Shown here: piece by piece, positions 1 through 8,738 of the stretch
Numbering within the stretch: position 1 is the first letter of the stretch
Layout: the number at the start of each line of letters is the position of its first letter
The notes under the pieces: model-generated
Databases searched by the model: none
What the model was told of the DNA's origin: nothing
What the model saw: the letters and a program-made list of their open reading frames with translations, nothing else
Source of the DNA: Butyricicoccus_B sp017886875
GTDB lineage: Bacteria; Bacillota; Clostridia; Oscillospirales; Butyricicoccaceae
Assembly (NCBI GenBank): GCA_963931655.1
Contig: OZ007036.1
Location: 1,860,001-1,924,000 of the forward strand
Direction of reading: 5' to 3'
DNA: 64,000 bases
Made by a program: the position numbers and the translations under genes

Positions 1-936
1 GAAGTTACAGTCGTTGCGGAAGTTATGGGCGGTGTTGGTGCTGCCTATGAGTTTACTAAACGTTGTCTTGTGGCTGGTAAAAGCGTTTGTACATCAAATA
101 AAGAGCTTGTAGCAACAAAAGGTGATGAACTGCTTAAAATCGCTGAAGAAAATAATGTAAATTATCTATTTGAAGCATCTGTTGGCGGTGGTATTCCACT
201 TCTTCGACCAATGATGCAGTGCTTAGCTGCTAATGAAATTTTGGAAATTCGTGGTATTTTAAACGGTACAACTAACTATATTTTAACACAAATGATTCAA
301 AATGGTGTTGCATTTGAGGACGCTTTAAAACAAGCTCAGGCTAACGGCTATGCTGAAAAAGACCCAACTGCTGATATTGAAGGTCATGACGCTTGCCGCA
401 AAATCAGCATTTTATCTGACCTTGCTTTTGGTGACAAGTTTAATCCAGATGAAGTGCCTTGTGAGGGCATTACTAAAATCACACTTGAGGATATTAAGCA
501 AGCTGAAAATCTAGGTTATGCTGTAAAACTTATCGGTCGTGCAGTTAAATGTGATGATGGTAAGGTTTATGCTTATGTAGCTCCTCATTTAATCGACAAA
601 CATCACCCTCTAGCATCTGTTGAAGATGTATTCAATGCTATTATGATTGATGGTAATGCAACTGGTGATGTAATGTTCTATGGTAAGGGTGCAGGTAAAC
701 TTGCTACTGCATCTGCTGTTGTAGCTGATATGATGGACTCTATCGCTCATAGCGAAAAACGTCGTGATGTATCATGGGGCAGTGGTGAAAAACATCTGCT
801 TAAATCAATCGACACACTTTCTAGCAAATGGTATGTGCGTATGCAAGGTGAGCAGGGCAAGATTATGCCAAAAATGACAACAGCGGAAGCAAATAAGCAG
901 TTTGCACAAGCTGAGTCTTGTATGCGTATTCTATAA
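1..936 (+). CDS. hom: Homoserine dehydrogenase, 5' partial
   Basis: Catalyses NAD(P)H-dependent reduction of aspartate semialdehyde to homoserine, the branch to threonine and methionine. The frame is open from base 1, so the start and the N-terminal Rossmann GxGxxG segment lie outside the window; 311 residues are visible. The remaining family signatures are clear: the VVAEVMGGVGAA stretch, the TSNKELVA segment, the GGGIP and GILNGTTNYILTQM catalytic-domain motifs, and the Asp-rich DPTADIEGHDA region with its following Lys. The C-terminus stops just after what would be the first strand of an ACT domain (SKWYVRMQGEQGK), so the usual allosteric ACT domain is absent or truncated. It is followed 14 bases later by thrB, giving a threonine operon. 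Confidence 0.95.
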   Translation, partial: EVTVVAEVMGGVGAAYEFTKRCLVAGKSVCTSNKELVATKGDELLKIAEENNVNYLFEASVGGGIPLLRPMMQCLAANEILEIRGILNGTTNYILTQMIQNGVAFEDALKQAQANGYAEKDPTADIEGHDACRKISILSDLAFGDKFNPDEVPCEGITKITLEDIKQAENLGYAVKLIGRAVKCDDGKVYAYVAPHLIDKHHPLASVEDVFNAIMIDGNATGDVMFYGKGAGKLATASAVVADMMDSIAHSEKRRDVSWGSGEKHLLKSIDTLSSKWYVRMQGEQGKIMPKMTTAEANKQFAQAESCMRIL

Positions 937-950
937 TACAGGAGATTAAA

Positions 951-1844
951 ATGATTGAGGTAAAAGTCCCAGCAACCAGTGCAAATATGGGTTCAGGTTA
1001 TGACTCTATAGGTATTGCACTGAATTTATATAATATTATTAAAATGGAAGAGTCAGATTGCATTGATATAAGTGATGTTTCTGGTGCTGATATTCCAATG
1101 GACGAGAACAATCTTATCTATCAATGTGCAAAAAAAGTTTATGATATTTGCGGAAAACCACTCAAAGGTATGAAAATTATTGAGCAGTGTGACATTCCGC
1201 AAACAAGAGGTTTAGGCTCGTCATCAGCTTGTACAGTTGCGGGTATTTTGGGTGCTAATGCTCTTTTAGGTAACCCGCTAGATAGAGAAAGTATGATTGA
1301 CCTTGCAGCTAATATTGAAGGTCACCCTGATAATTCTACACCTGCTATTTTAGGCGGTTTTTGTGTCGCTCTTTTAGAGTATGGCAAGGTGTGGAGTGTT
1401 CGAGTGCCTATGAACGGAAAAGTTGAATTTATAACTTTTATCCCAGATTTTGAGCTTTCAACCGAAAAAGCTCGTGCGGCACTTCCTAAAACCATTGCTC
1501 ATCATGATGCAGTGTTTAACTTATCCCGTGCAGCTTTACTTGCAGGCAGTCTTACAACTGGTAAGCTAGAAAATTTAGGTGTAGCAGTGGGTGACTGTCT
1601 GCACCAGCCTTATAGATTTGATTTAATTCCAGATGGTCGTGAGCTTGTACACGCTGCTAAAGCTATGGGTGCACTTGGTACTTTTATCTCTGGTGCAGGT
1701 CCATCTATAATCGCAGTTGTAGATGCACATGACAAAACATATCTTTCTCGTGCGGAAATGTATTGTGAGCAACACTTTCCACATTGGAAACCTACTCGTC
1801 TTGTGTGTGATGAAGTCGGTGCAGTTGTAACCAAGATTAAATAA
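951..1844 (+). CDS. thrB: Homoserine kinase
   Basis: GHMP-family kinase that phosphorylates homoserine to O-phosphohomoserine in threonine biosynthesis. The ATG at 951 is preceded by CAGGAG and puts the family N-terminus (MIEVKVPATSANMGSGYDS) at residue 1; an upstream in-frame ATG would add residues that overlap hom and is rejected. The GHMP phosphate-binding motif is PQTRGLGSSSA near residue 83, and the C-terminal Gly-rich GAGPSI motif near residue 247 is also present. The length of 297 aa is typical. The gene lies between hom and lysC, consistent with co-transcription. No feedback element is visible. Confidence 0.95.
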   Translation: MIEVKVPATSANMGSGYDSIGIALNLYNIIKMEESDCIDISDVSGADIPMDENNLIYQCAKKVYDICGKPLKGMKIIEQCDIPQTRGLGSSSACTVAGILGANALLGNPLDRESMIDLAANIEGHPDNSTPAILGGFCVALLEYGKVWSVRVPMNGKVEFITFIPDFELSTEKARAALPKTIAHHDAVFNLSRAALLAGSLTTGKLENLGVAVGDCLHQPYRFDLIPDGRELVHAAKAMGALGTFISGAGPSIIAVVDAHDKTYLSRAEMYCEQHFPHWKPTRLVCDEVGAVVTKIK

Positions 1845-1889
1845 CTTTGCTTTTTACCCTTTGGGGTTTATAAGGAGGAAAATATATAA

Positions 1890-3098
1890 ATGAGTCTTAT
1901 TGTTCAGAAGTTCGGTGGAACATCTGTTGCCAACACCGAGCGTATTTTCAATGTAGCAGATATTGCAACATCTGCTTATAAGGCGGGCAATCAAGTAGTA
2001 GTAGTTGTGTCTGCTCAAGGTGATACAACAGACGATTTAATTGAAAAGGCAGCTCAAATTAATGACCGCCCATCAAAGCGTGAAATGGACGTACTTTTAT
2101 CAACTGGTGAAATGATTTCTATGTCACTGCTTGCTATGGCAATACAAAAAATGGGCTATCCTGTTATCTCTCTTACCGGTTGGCAGGCTGGTATTAAAAC
2201 AGATATAAATTACTCAGAAGCTCGTATACGTAAGGTGACTGCTGAGCGTATTCGCTCTGAATTAGATAGAAACCGCATTGTTATTGTTGCAGGTTTCCAA
2301 GGTATTAACAAACAGGACGATATCACCACTTTAGGTCGTGGCGGTTCTGATACAACTGCTGTTGCAATCGCTGCTTCACTTGGTGCTGACTTATGTCAGA
2401 TTTACACAGATGTTGATGGTGTTTATACAGCTGACCCAAGAATTGTGCCTAATGCTAAAAAGTTATCCACCATCACTTATGATGAAATGTTAGAGCTTGC
2501 AAGCCTTGGTGCACAAGTGCTTCACAATCGCTCAGTTGAAATGGCTAAGAAATATAATGTTGATTTGGAGGTTGTATCCAGCTTTACCCGCAACGAGGGT
2601 ACAAAAGTCAAGGAGGGTTCAAACATGGAGAAAATGAATGTAAGCGGCGTTGCTCGTGATAATAACTGTGCTAGAATTGCGATTATTAACCTGCCTGATG
2701 AACCAGGTGTAGCTTTCCGCACATTTGCACTACTAGCTAAATATAAAATAAATGTTGATATTATTCTACAATCTGTAGGTCAAGACCATAAAAAGTCTAT
2801 TACTTTTACAATTCCTCAAAGCAGTGTAGAAGAAACAGAACGTATTCTGCGTGAAAATAAAGACCAACTCGGCTTTGAAGATATCTCTGTTAATACAGCT
2901 GTTGCTAAGGTTTCTATTGTTGGTGCAGGTATGGCATCTAACTCTGGCGTTGCGGCTAAGATGTTTGAAGCTCTGGCTTCTGTTGGTATCAATATCCGTA
3001 TGATTTCCACTTCTGAAATTAAAATTTCTGTACTTATCAATGAGGAAGATTCTGAAAAGGCTGTTAAAGCTATCCATGATAAGTTCTTTAATGCATAA
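1890..3098 (+). CDS. lysC: Aspartate kinase
   Basis: Phosphorylates aspartate, the first step towards lysine, threonine and methionine. The KFGGTS nucleotide-binding motif is at residues 7-12, the STGE and GRGGSDTTAVA catalytic segments follow, and YTDVDGVYTADPR marks the kinase core. The last 130 residues hold two ACT domains (INLPDEPGVAFRTF and VSIVGAGMASNSGVA), the allosteric site for lysine or threonine feedback. The length of 402 aa is normal for monofunctional Gram-positive enzymes. AAGGAGG lies just upstream of the ATG. Its position after hom and thrB suggests control of flux into threonine. Confidence 0.96.
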   Translation: MSLIVQKFGGTSVANTERIFNVADIATSAYKAGNQVVVVVSAQGDTTDDLIEKAAQINDRPSKREMDVLLSTGEMISMSLLAMAIQKMGYPVISLTGWQAGIKTDINYSEARIRKVTAERIRSELDRNRIVIVAGFQGINKQDDITTLGRGGSDTTAVAIAASLGADLCQIYTDVDGVYTADPRIVPNAKKLSTITYDEMLELASLGAQVLHNRSVEMAKKYNVDLEVVSSFTRNEGTKVKEGSNMEKMNVSGVARDNNCARIAIINLPDEPGVAFRTFALLAKYKINVDIILQSVGQDHKKSITFTIPQSSVEETERILRENKDQLGFEDISVNTAVAKVSIVGAGMASNSGVAAKMFEALASVGINIRMISTSEIKISVLINEEDSEKAVKAIHDKFFNA

Positions 3099-3138
3099 AA
3101 TTACACAGATATCGTCTGTGACAAAGTGCGATTTTTTC

Positions 3139-3165
3139 GGCGTGTTCCATTGTATGGAGCACGCC
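3139..3165 (+). terminator. Stem-loop after lysC
   Basis: GGCGTGTTCCAT and ATGGAGCACGCC form a 12-bp stem (one G-U pair) around a 3-base loop. It sits 41 bases after the lysC stop. The downstream sequence ATTTGTGTT is only moderately T-rich, so termination may be weak. Confidence 0.6.
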
Positions 3166-3216
3166 ATTTGTGTTATAATACAATCTGTGTAATATAATAC
3201 GGAGTTGAATAAATAT

Positions 3217-3984
3217 ATGTTTGATAAAAAACAGAAAAACAACACTCCACAGCAAGACAATATGCTTATAGAAGGTAGAAATGCTGTAAGCGAACTTATT
3301 AAATCCGGTCAGGCTGTGGATAAGCTGTTTGTAGCTGAGGGTGCACACGGTAGAATGAGTGATGTTATCGCTCTAGCTAAGACAAGAGGCATACCAGTTA
3401 CAATTTGTGACCGCCGTAAACTAGACAGCATGAGCCAAACAGGTAACCACCAAGGTGTTATCGCTCAAGCTGCTGCACAGGATTATGTTTCTTTAGATGA
3501 GCTTTTTGAACGTGCAGAACAAAAAGGTGAAAAACCTCTATTTGTTATCTGTGATGGCTTGGAAGACCCTCATAATTTAGGTGCTATTGTCCGTTCTGCT
3601 GAGGCTGCGGGTGCTCATGGAATTATTATTCCTAAACGTAGAGCAGTGGGATTAACAGGTATTGTTGCAAGAGCATCTGCTGGTGCACTTTCGCATATGC
3701 CTGTTCATAAAGCTACAAACCTTTCAAGCACCATTGATGAAATAAAAAAACGTGGTGTTTGGGTTTATGGTGCTGAGGCTGATGGTACAGTTGACCTTTA
3801 TAAAGCTGATTTTGCAGATGCAACTGCTATTGTTATCGGTTCAGAGGGTGGCGGCATAAGTCGCTTAATCCGTGAAAAATGCGATTTTATTGTTAGCATT
3901 CCAATGCGTGGACAGGTTAACTCATTAAATGCATCAAATGCAGCTGCTATTTTGCTTTATGAAGCTGTTCGCCGCAGAATTTAA
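3217..3984 (+). CDS. rlmB: 23S rRNA 2'-O-methyltransferase, RlmB/TrmH (SpoU) family
   Basis: SAM-dependent 2'-O-ribose methyltransferase of the knotted SPOUT class. The N-terminal part (residues about 16-85) matches the RNA-binding L30e-like substrate domain (LIEGRNAVSELI). The C-terminal knot carries the three SpoU motifs: DGLEDPHNLGAIVRSAEAAG, VIGSEGGGISRLI and IPMRGQVNSLNASNAAAILLYE. The ATG at 3217 is chosen because it is 12 bases from GGAG, whereas the in-frame TTG at 3205 abuts it. The methylated nucleotide (G2251 in E. coli RlmB) is assumed by homology. A second, more divergent SpoU gene lies at 45.5 kb. Confidence 0.88.
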   Translation: MFDKKQKNNTPQQDNMLIEGRNAVSELIKSGQAVDKLFVAEGAHGRMSDVIALAKTRGIPVTICDRRKLDSMSQTGNHQGVIAQAAAQDYVSLDELFERAEQKGEKPLFVICDGLEDPHNLGAIVRSAEAAGAHGIIIPKRRAVGLTGIVARASAGALSHMPVHKATNLSSTIDEIKKRGVWVYGAEADGTVDLYKADFADATAIVIGSEGGGISRLIREKCDFIVSIPMRGQVNSLNASNAAAILLYEAVRRRI

Positions 3985-4004
3985 TTTAAAAGGAGGATTT
4001 TGAT

Positions 4005-6266
4005 ATGAGCGATAAGTTAATCGACACTCAAGAGCTTAATGATATACGTCGTATGCTCGGTGAAGAACCAAACGAAGATAATTTATCAAATATTCCGACT
4101 GTAGAGAAAAATAATACAGATTCATTTGATTTAAATGATATTTTAGCTGAGGTAAGCGGTGTTGTTGACCAAACTAAAAAAAGCACAAGTTCATCTTCAC
4201 CATCTCAGCGTTCTCAGCGTGTTAAAACCAGAATGTCAGGCGGTACAGCTAATATTCCTCGTATAACTGGTACTATTCAGCCTGGAACTGGCAGAATTTC
4301 AACTGGTACAGGTCGTATTCCAAAGGTAAACGGCAGAGTTAGCAGCGACAGCGGTCGTGTATCTCAGTCAGCAGGTCGATTTTCTCAGGCAAGCCAGAGA
4401 ATACCTCGTATTCCTGGTGTAGACCCTATGGAAGTTGAGATGAATATGCGTAAAATGGCTGATGAGCAAGCAAGACACCTAAAGCAACTTGCAACTGAAG
4501 CCGCTGAAGAACAGGAAAGAGAACGCAGAATGTCCCGAAAAGAGCGTAGAAAGCTTGAAAAAGAGCGTCGCATGGAAAATGAACGTATGCTCGATAAAGA
4601 GGACGAAATCGAAATCCGTAACCCTAGAGAGGCTCTTAAATATTGCAGACGTAGAGCAAAAAACCTTGCAAGACGCAGTTTGTTGGTTTTTATCTTAGCG
4701 GTTATAGCAATATATATAACAGTGGCTAGTGGTATGGGGCTTCCTCTACCATCTATGTTAAAATATGCTGAGCATACATTCCTTACTGTTATGACTATGA
4801 TGCTTCTTGAATTTTTTGCAATGTTTATTGGTCTGGATATTGTGGGAAATGGTATCTACAATCTTTTAAAGGGTAGACCAGATAGAAGTACACTGGTTGT
4901 TTTCTCTTTGGTAGCTTCTCTACTGCATAGTATGACAATCATTTTATTTAAAAATAATGCTTGGATGCCTTATTGTGCTGTAAGTATGGTTTTATTATTT
5001 GCTCAAATGCAAGAAGAAAAGTCGCTTATGTCAGGTCGTTATCGTGCTTATAAAGCCGCAGCTCTTGGAGACCGTCCAACAGGTATTTATGCACATTCAG
5101 ACACTAAAGACAGAACCCGTCGTGCAGTTAAATACCGTATGCGTAGCGTTGATAACTTTTTAAGAGAAATGGAACGCACAGATACTGTGCAAGTTTTTGA
5201 AAGAATTTATACACCTATTGCAATTTTAGCTTCTATAGCTTTTTCTGTTATGGCTGCAGTAGCTGCAAAAGATTGGGTTCGCTTCTTCTGGGCTTTCTCT
5301 GCTATTATGTCTATATCTGCACCACTTGGTATATTATGTTCATTCGGAACATCTTACAAAAATATATCAAGAAAGTTACTTTCAGAAGGTGCTGCCATAG
5401 CGGGTGCTAATCATGCACAGCATCTTTGCAAAACTAGACAGGCTGTGATGCGTGACTCAGATTTTTACCCAGCTGGTTCTATTGTTATAGATGAAATTAA
5501 AAACTATGGCAATTATACAACAGAAAAACTTTTAGCTTATGCGTCTTCTGTAACTGCCAATAATAATCTTGAAATAGGTCGAGTGCTTGCAGAGGCACTT
5601 CGTGAACAGTTTGGCAGACCAGTAAAGGCAAATAATATTGTGTATTATGAGTCTGGCGGCATGTCTGCTGATATTGGTACAGATAATGTTATGGTTGGTA
5701 CAGCGGCATTTCTAAGCAAGCTTGGTATTAGTCAGCCTGATGAATACACTATTTCTAACAGTGTTTATGTTGTTATTAATAGCCAGATTGCAGGTGAAAT
5801 AGTTATGAGCTATCACCCAACTGCCCAAACATATGGTGCAATTCATACCATGACTAGAGTAAAAAAATATCCTGTTATATCTGCTCAAGATTTCAATATT
5901 TCTCCTGCTATGGTTGAAAGTATGTTTGAAGTTAAAAAAGGTGAAGTTGGTTCAATAGATGCACAGCGTATTGATGAAGTGAATAATATCAAATATGTTC
6001 AAAATGACAAAGTAAGTGCATTACTTTCAAAAGATGGTGCTATGCCTTTTGCGATTGTGCTTCAATCTGCCGAGCGTTTAGTAACTTCATTAAAAGCAAA
6101 TTTATTTATTGGTACTGTCGCTGGTATCGCAGGTATGCTCTTAATGTTTTATTTAACATATAAGGGTGCTGCTGAGGCGGTTGAACCTAAAAATGTGCTT
6201 ATTTATTTACTGCTTTGGTATCTGCCAACTTTTGCTGTAAACACTTCAACAAAAATTAGTTATTAA
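4005..6266 (+). CDS. Membrane protein resembling a P1-type ATPase that has lost its catalytic Asp
   Basis: Residues 1-215 are hydrophilic: an acidic start, then a low-complexity stretch rich in GRI/GRV/SQ repeats, then a highly charged Lys/Arg/Glu region likely to be helical. About eight hydrophobic segments follow (roughly residues 225-340, 405-450 and 690-745). The membrane layout and the soluble part resemble heavy-metal P1-type ATPases: SAPLGILCS (residues 438-446) sits where CPC(A/S)L should be, and AVMRDSDFYP (480-489) sits where VVFDKTGTLT should be, so the phosphorylated Asp is Arg. The nucleotide-domain-like ADIGTDNVMVGTAAFL is partly kept, and the actuator loop is short with no TGE(S). 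I infer a non-pumping scaffold or regulator; function unknown. AAAGGAGGA precedes the ATG. Confidence 0.7.
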   Translation: MSDKLIDTQELNDIRRMLGEEPNEDNLSNIPTVEKNNTDSFDLNDILAEVSGVVDQTKKSTSSSSPSQRSQRVKTRMSGGTANIPRITGTIQPGTGRISTGTGRIPKVNGRVSSDSGRVSQSAGRFSQASQRIPRIPGVDPMEVEMNMRKMADEQARHLKQLATEAAEEQERERRMSRKERRKLEKERRMENERMLDKEDEIEIRNPREALKYCRRRAKNLARRSLLVFILAVIAIYITVASGMGLPLPSMLKYAEHTFLTVMTMMLLEFFAMFIGLDIVGNGIYNLLKGRPDRSTLVVFSLVASLLHSMTIILFKNNAWMPYCAVSMVLLFAQMQEEKSLMSGRYRAYKAAALGDRPTGIYAHSDTKDRTRRAVKYRMRSVDNFLREMERTDTVQVFERIYTPIAILASIAFSVMAAVAAKDWVRFFWAFSAIMSISAPLGILCSFGTSYKNISRKLLSEGAAIAGANHAQHLCKTRQAVMRDSDFYPAGSIVIDEIKNYGNYTTEKLLAYASSVTANNNLEIGRVLAEALREQFGRPVKANNIVYYESGGMSADIGTDNVMVGTAAFLSKLGISQPDEYTISNSVYVVINSQIAGEIVMSYHPTAQTYGAIHTMTRVKKYPVISAQDFNISPAMVESMFEVKKGEVGSIDAQRIDEVNNIKYVQNDKVSALLSKDGAMPFAIVLQSAERLVTSLKANLFIGTVAGIAGMLLMFYLTYKGAAEAVEPKNVLIYLLLWYLPTFAVNTSTKISY

Positions 6267-6282
6267 AAAATAAAATTTTTAG

Positions 6283-6325
6283 TCCACTGAAAAACTGTGA
6301 AAATGTTTTCAGTGGATTTTTTATA
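6283..6325 (+). terminator. Rho-independent terminator
   Basis: TCCACTGAAAA and TTTTCAGTGGA pair across a short A-rich loop, followed by TTTTTTATACTTTTTTT. It ends the transcript of the pseudo-ATPase gene. Confidence 0.9.
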
Positions 6326-6413
6326 CTTTTTTTGCTCTTTAGTCGTATTGCTGTAAAAAAACATAGCTTTTTGCGAAAAATTTTACTTATTGTTAAGATA
6401 CACAAAATAATAT

Positions 6414-6442
6414 TTGCAATTAGCGTGAATATAGTGTATAAT
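6414..6442 (+). promoter_or_regulatory. Sigma-A-type promoter for the EF-G-like gene
   Basis: TTGCAA (6414-6419) and TATAAT (6437-6442) are separated by exactly 17 bases and lie about 75 bases upstream of the start codon. The leader then contains an 8-bp stem, CTAAAGCA/TGCTTTAG, at 6461-6481. Confidence 0.8.
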
Positions 6443-6518
6443 AACAAACATAGAGAGAGCCTAAAGCAAAAACTGCTTTAGAGCGTCTTATACAATGACA
6501 AGCAGGAGCGTGTGAAAT

Positions 6519-8597
6519 ATGGCAACATATCCAGTTAATGAGTTGAGAAATGTCTGCGTGATGGGACACGGTGGCGACGGTAAGACCTCCCTTGTTGAGA
6601 GCCTACTGTTCACCGCTGGCATGATTGAAAGAGAAGGCAAAGTGCCTGAAGGAAATACTGTTTGTGATTTCGACGCAGAGGAAATTAAACGTCAATTTTC
6701 AATTTCTACAGCTGTTGCACCTATTGAGTGGGAAGGCTGTAAAATAAATCTATTAGATACCCCAGGTTTCTTCGATTTTGAATCTGAAGTGCGTCATGCA
6801 CTTAGAGTTTGTGACTCTGCTCTTATTGTTGCAACTGGTAAAGCAGGCCCAGGAGTTGGCACTGAAAAGGCTTGGAAACGTGCAGCAGAAAAAAATATGC
6901 CTCGCATGTTCTATATATCTAAAATTGATGAGGAAAATTCCGATTATTATACAGCATTACATAAATTACAAAAACAGTTTGGTGTGTCTGTATGTCCAAT
7001 AGTTGTGCCAATTTTTGAAGGTAATCGTGATACAGTTGGCGTTGTTGACTGTGTAATTCGTAAGGCTTACAAAATGGACGGTACTACTCGTGTGGAAATT
7101 CCTATTCCTGAAAATATGGTTGAGCGTATCAACCAGCACCGTGCAGCTCTTTGTGAAAACGTTGCAGAGCTGTCAGAGGAGCTTATGGAACGTTATTTCG
7201 CAGGTGAGGAGTTCTCAGATGAAGAACTAATTGCAGGTATTCGCCAAGGTGTTCGTGACCTTGTTATTGCACCTGTATTCTGTGGTACAGCGGCTACTGG
7301 TATCGGTTCTTATGCTATGCTAAAGGGTATTGCTGATTATATGCCATCACCTGATGAGTCACCAGTTCAAGTTTGTGAAGATGAAAAGGGCGAGCTTGTT
7401 GAAATTAGCTGCTCACCTAATGGTTCTACATGTGCATATATCTTTAAAACAATCGCTGACCAATATGGTAGATTTTCATATTTTAAGGTTATGTCTGGTA
7501 CTGTTACCAAGGATATGACTTTAGTTAATAAACGTGCTGATGCAAATGAAAAACTAGCTCATATTTACAGCGTTTGCGGTAAAAAGACTAAAGAAGTTGA
7601 TGAAATCGGTTGTGGTGACATTGGTGCAGTAGCTAAACTTATTACAACTAAAACCGATGATACATTATCAATGTCAGTGCGTAAGGTTAGCTTAGAAGGC
7701 GTTGAAATTCCTAAGCCTTGCTATACACAAGGTATTGAGCCAACTTCTAAAAATAATGAGGAAAAAATGTCTACAGGTCTTGCAAAGCTCAAAGATGAAG
7801 ACCCAAGCTTTGAAACTCATTATGATACTGAAACAAAGCAGATGCTAATTTCTGGTGCAGGTGATATTCATCTTGATGTTATCTGTTCTAAACTTAAAAA
7901 TAAATTTGGTGTGGAAGTTAAACTTTCTAAACCTATTATTCCATATCGTGAAAAAATCCGTAAAAAGGTTTCTGTTGAAGGTAAACACAAGAAACAATCT
8001 GGTGGACATGGTCAATATGGTCATGTAAAAATGGACTTTGAACCATATGCTGAAGGTGATTATGCATTTGCAGAAAAAATCTTTGGAGGCTCTGTTCCAA
8101 AGAATTTCCACCCAGCAGTAGATAAAGGTATCCGTGAAGCTATGGAACATGGTGTTCTAGCTGGTTATCCAATGGTAGGATTAAAGGCTACTTTAACAGA
8201 TGGCTCTTATCATGATGTTGACTCTAATGAGCTTTCATTTAAAATGGCTGCAAAACTCGCTTATAAAGCAGGTATACCACAGGCTTCTCCTGTGCTGTTA
8301 GAGCCTATTTGCTCTATGAAGGTTATTATTCCAGACCAGTACATGGGTGATGTTATTGGCGATTTAAATAAGCGTAGAGGTCGCATTATGGGCATGAACC
8401 CAACACAAGACGGCTGTCAAGAAATTCTTGCTGAAGTCCCTATGGCTGAAACATCAGATTATGCTATAACACTTCGCTCTATGACTCAAGGTCGTGGTGC
8501 ATTTGAGTCTGAATTCGAGCGTTATGATGAAGCACCTCCAATGGTTCAGGAAAAAGTAATTGCAGATAATAAGGCTAGACTTGAAGCACTAGATTAA
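6519..8597 (+). CDS. Elongation factor G-like GTPase (EF-G paralogue)
   Basis: The five-domain EF-G layout is complete in 692 aa: a GTPase domain (1 to about 275), domain II near 305-390, domain III, domain IV with the HGQYGHVKMDFEP segment near residue 500, and domain V at the end. The G motifs depart from canonical EF-G: G1 is GHGGDGKTS, G3 is DTPGFFDF rather than DTPGHVDF so the catalytic His is Phe, and G4 is SKID rather than NKMD. These fit the EF-G-II type paralogue group rather than the housekeeping fusA. Likely ribosome-associated, but a true translocase role is unproven. It has its own promoter and terminator, so it is monocistronic. The start is preceded by AGCAGGAG. Confidence 0.85.
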   Translation: MATYPVNELRNVCVMGHGGDGKTSLVESLLFTAGMIEREGKVPEGNTVCDFDAEEIKRQFSISTAVAPIEWEGCKINLLDTPGFFDFESEVRHALRVCDSALIVATGKAGPGVGTEKAWKRAAEKNMPRMFYISKIDEENSDYYTALHKLQKQFGVSVCPIVVPIFEGNRDTVGVVDCVIRKAYKMDGTTRVEIPIPENMVERINQHRAALCENVAELSEELMERYFAGEEFSDEELIAGIRQGVRDLVIAPVFCGTAATGIGSYAMLKGIADYMPSPDESPVQVCEDEKGELVEISCSPNGSTCAYIFKTIADQYGRFSYFKVMSGTVTKDMTLVNKRADANEKLAHIYSVCGKKTKEVDEIGCGDIGAVAKLITTKTDDTLSMSVRKVSLEGVEIPKPCYTQGIEPTSKNNEEKMSTGLAKLKDEDPSFETHYDTETKQMLISGAGDIHLDVICSKLKNKFGVEVKLSKPIIPYREKIRKKVSVEGKHKKQSGGHGQYGHVKMDFEPYAEGDYAFAEKIFGGSVPKNFHPAVDKGIREAMEHGVLAGYPMVGLKATLTDGSYHDVDSNELSFKMAAKLAYKAGIPQASPVLLEPICSMKVIIPDQYMGDVIGDLNKRRGRIMGMNPTQDGCQEILAEVPMAETSDYAITLRSMTQGRGAFESEFERYDEAPPMVQEKVIADNKARLEALD

Positions 8598-8633
8598 GAC
8601 CACTTCTGCTTGTTTGCATTGTAATAAAGAAGG

Positions 8634-8661
8634 GACACTTCCGTTTGGAAGTGTCTTTTCT
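8634..8661 (+). terminator. Rho-independent terminator
   Basis: GACACTTCC and GGAAGTGTC form a perfect 9-bp stem around GTTT, followed by TTTTC. It lies 37 bases after the EF-G-like stop. Confidence 0.88.
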
Positions 8662-8685
8662 AATCAAATATTTTAGTTCTAAATG

Positions 8686-8736
8686 TCAAACGTTCTACAT
8701 ATTATTTAATATGTGATACTACGGGAGGACGTTTGA
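8686..8736 (+). promoter_or_regulatory. Nested inverted repeat in the leader of the DUF4830-like gene
   Basis: Outer arms TCAAACGT (8686-8693) and ACGTTTGA (8729-8736) enclose inner arms ACATATT (8697-8703) and AATATGT (8708-8714). The ribosome binding site GGGAGG (8723-8728) abuts the outer arm, so folding could affect translation. Alternatively it is a DNA operator. No clear promoter was identified nearby. Confidence 0.45.
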
Positions 8737-8738
8737 TT

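Noticed and set aside
2766..3260. 164-aa minus-strand ORF across the lysC end
   Set aside because: It lies antisense to a clear lysC gene and has no recognisable domain or ribosome binding site; it is a shadow frame.
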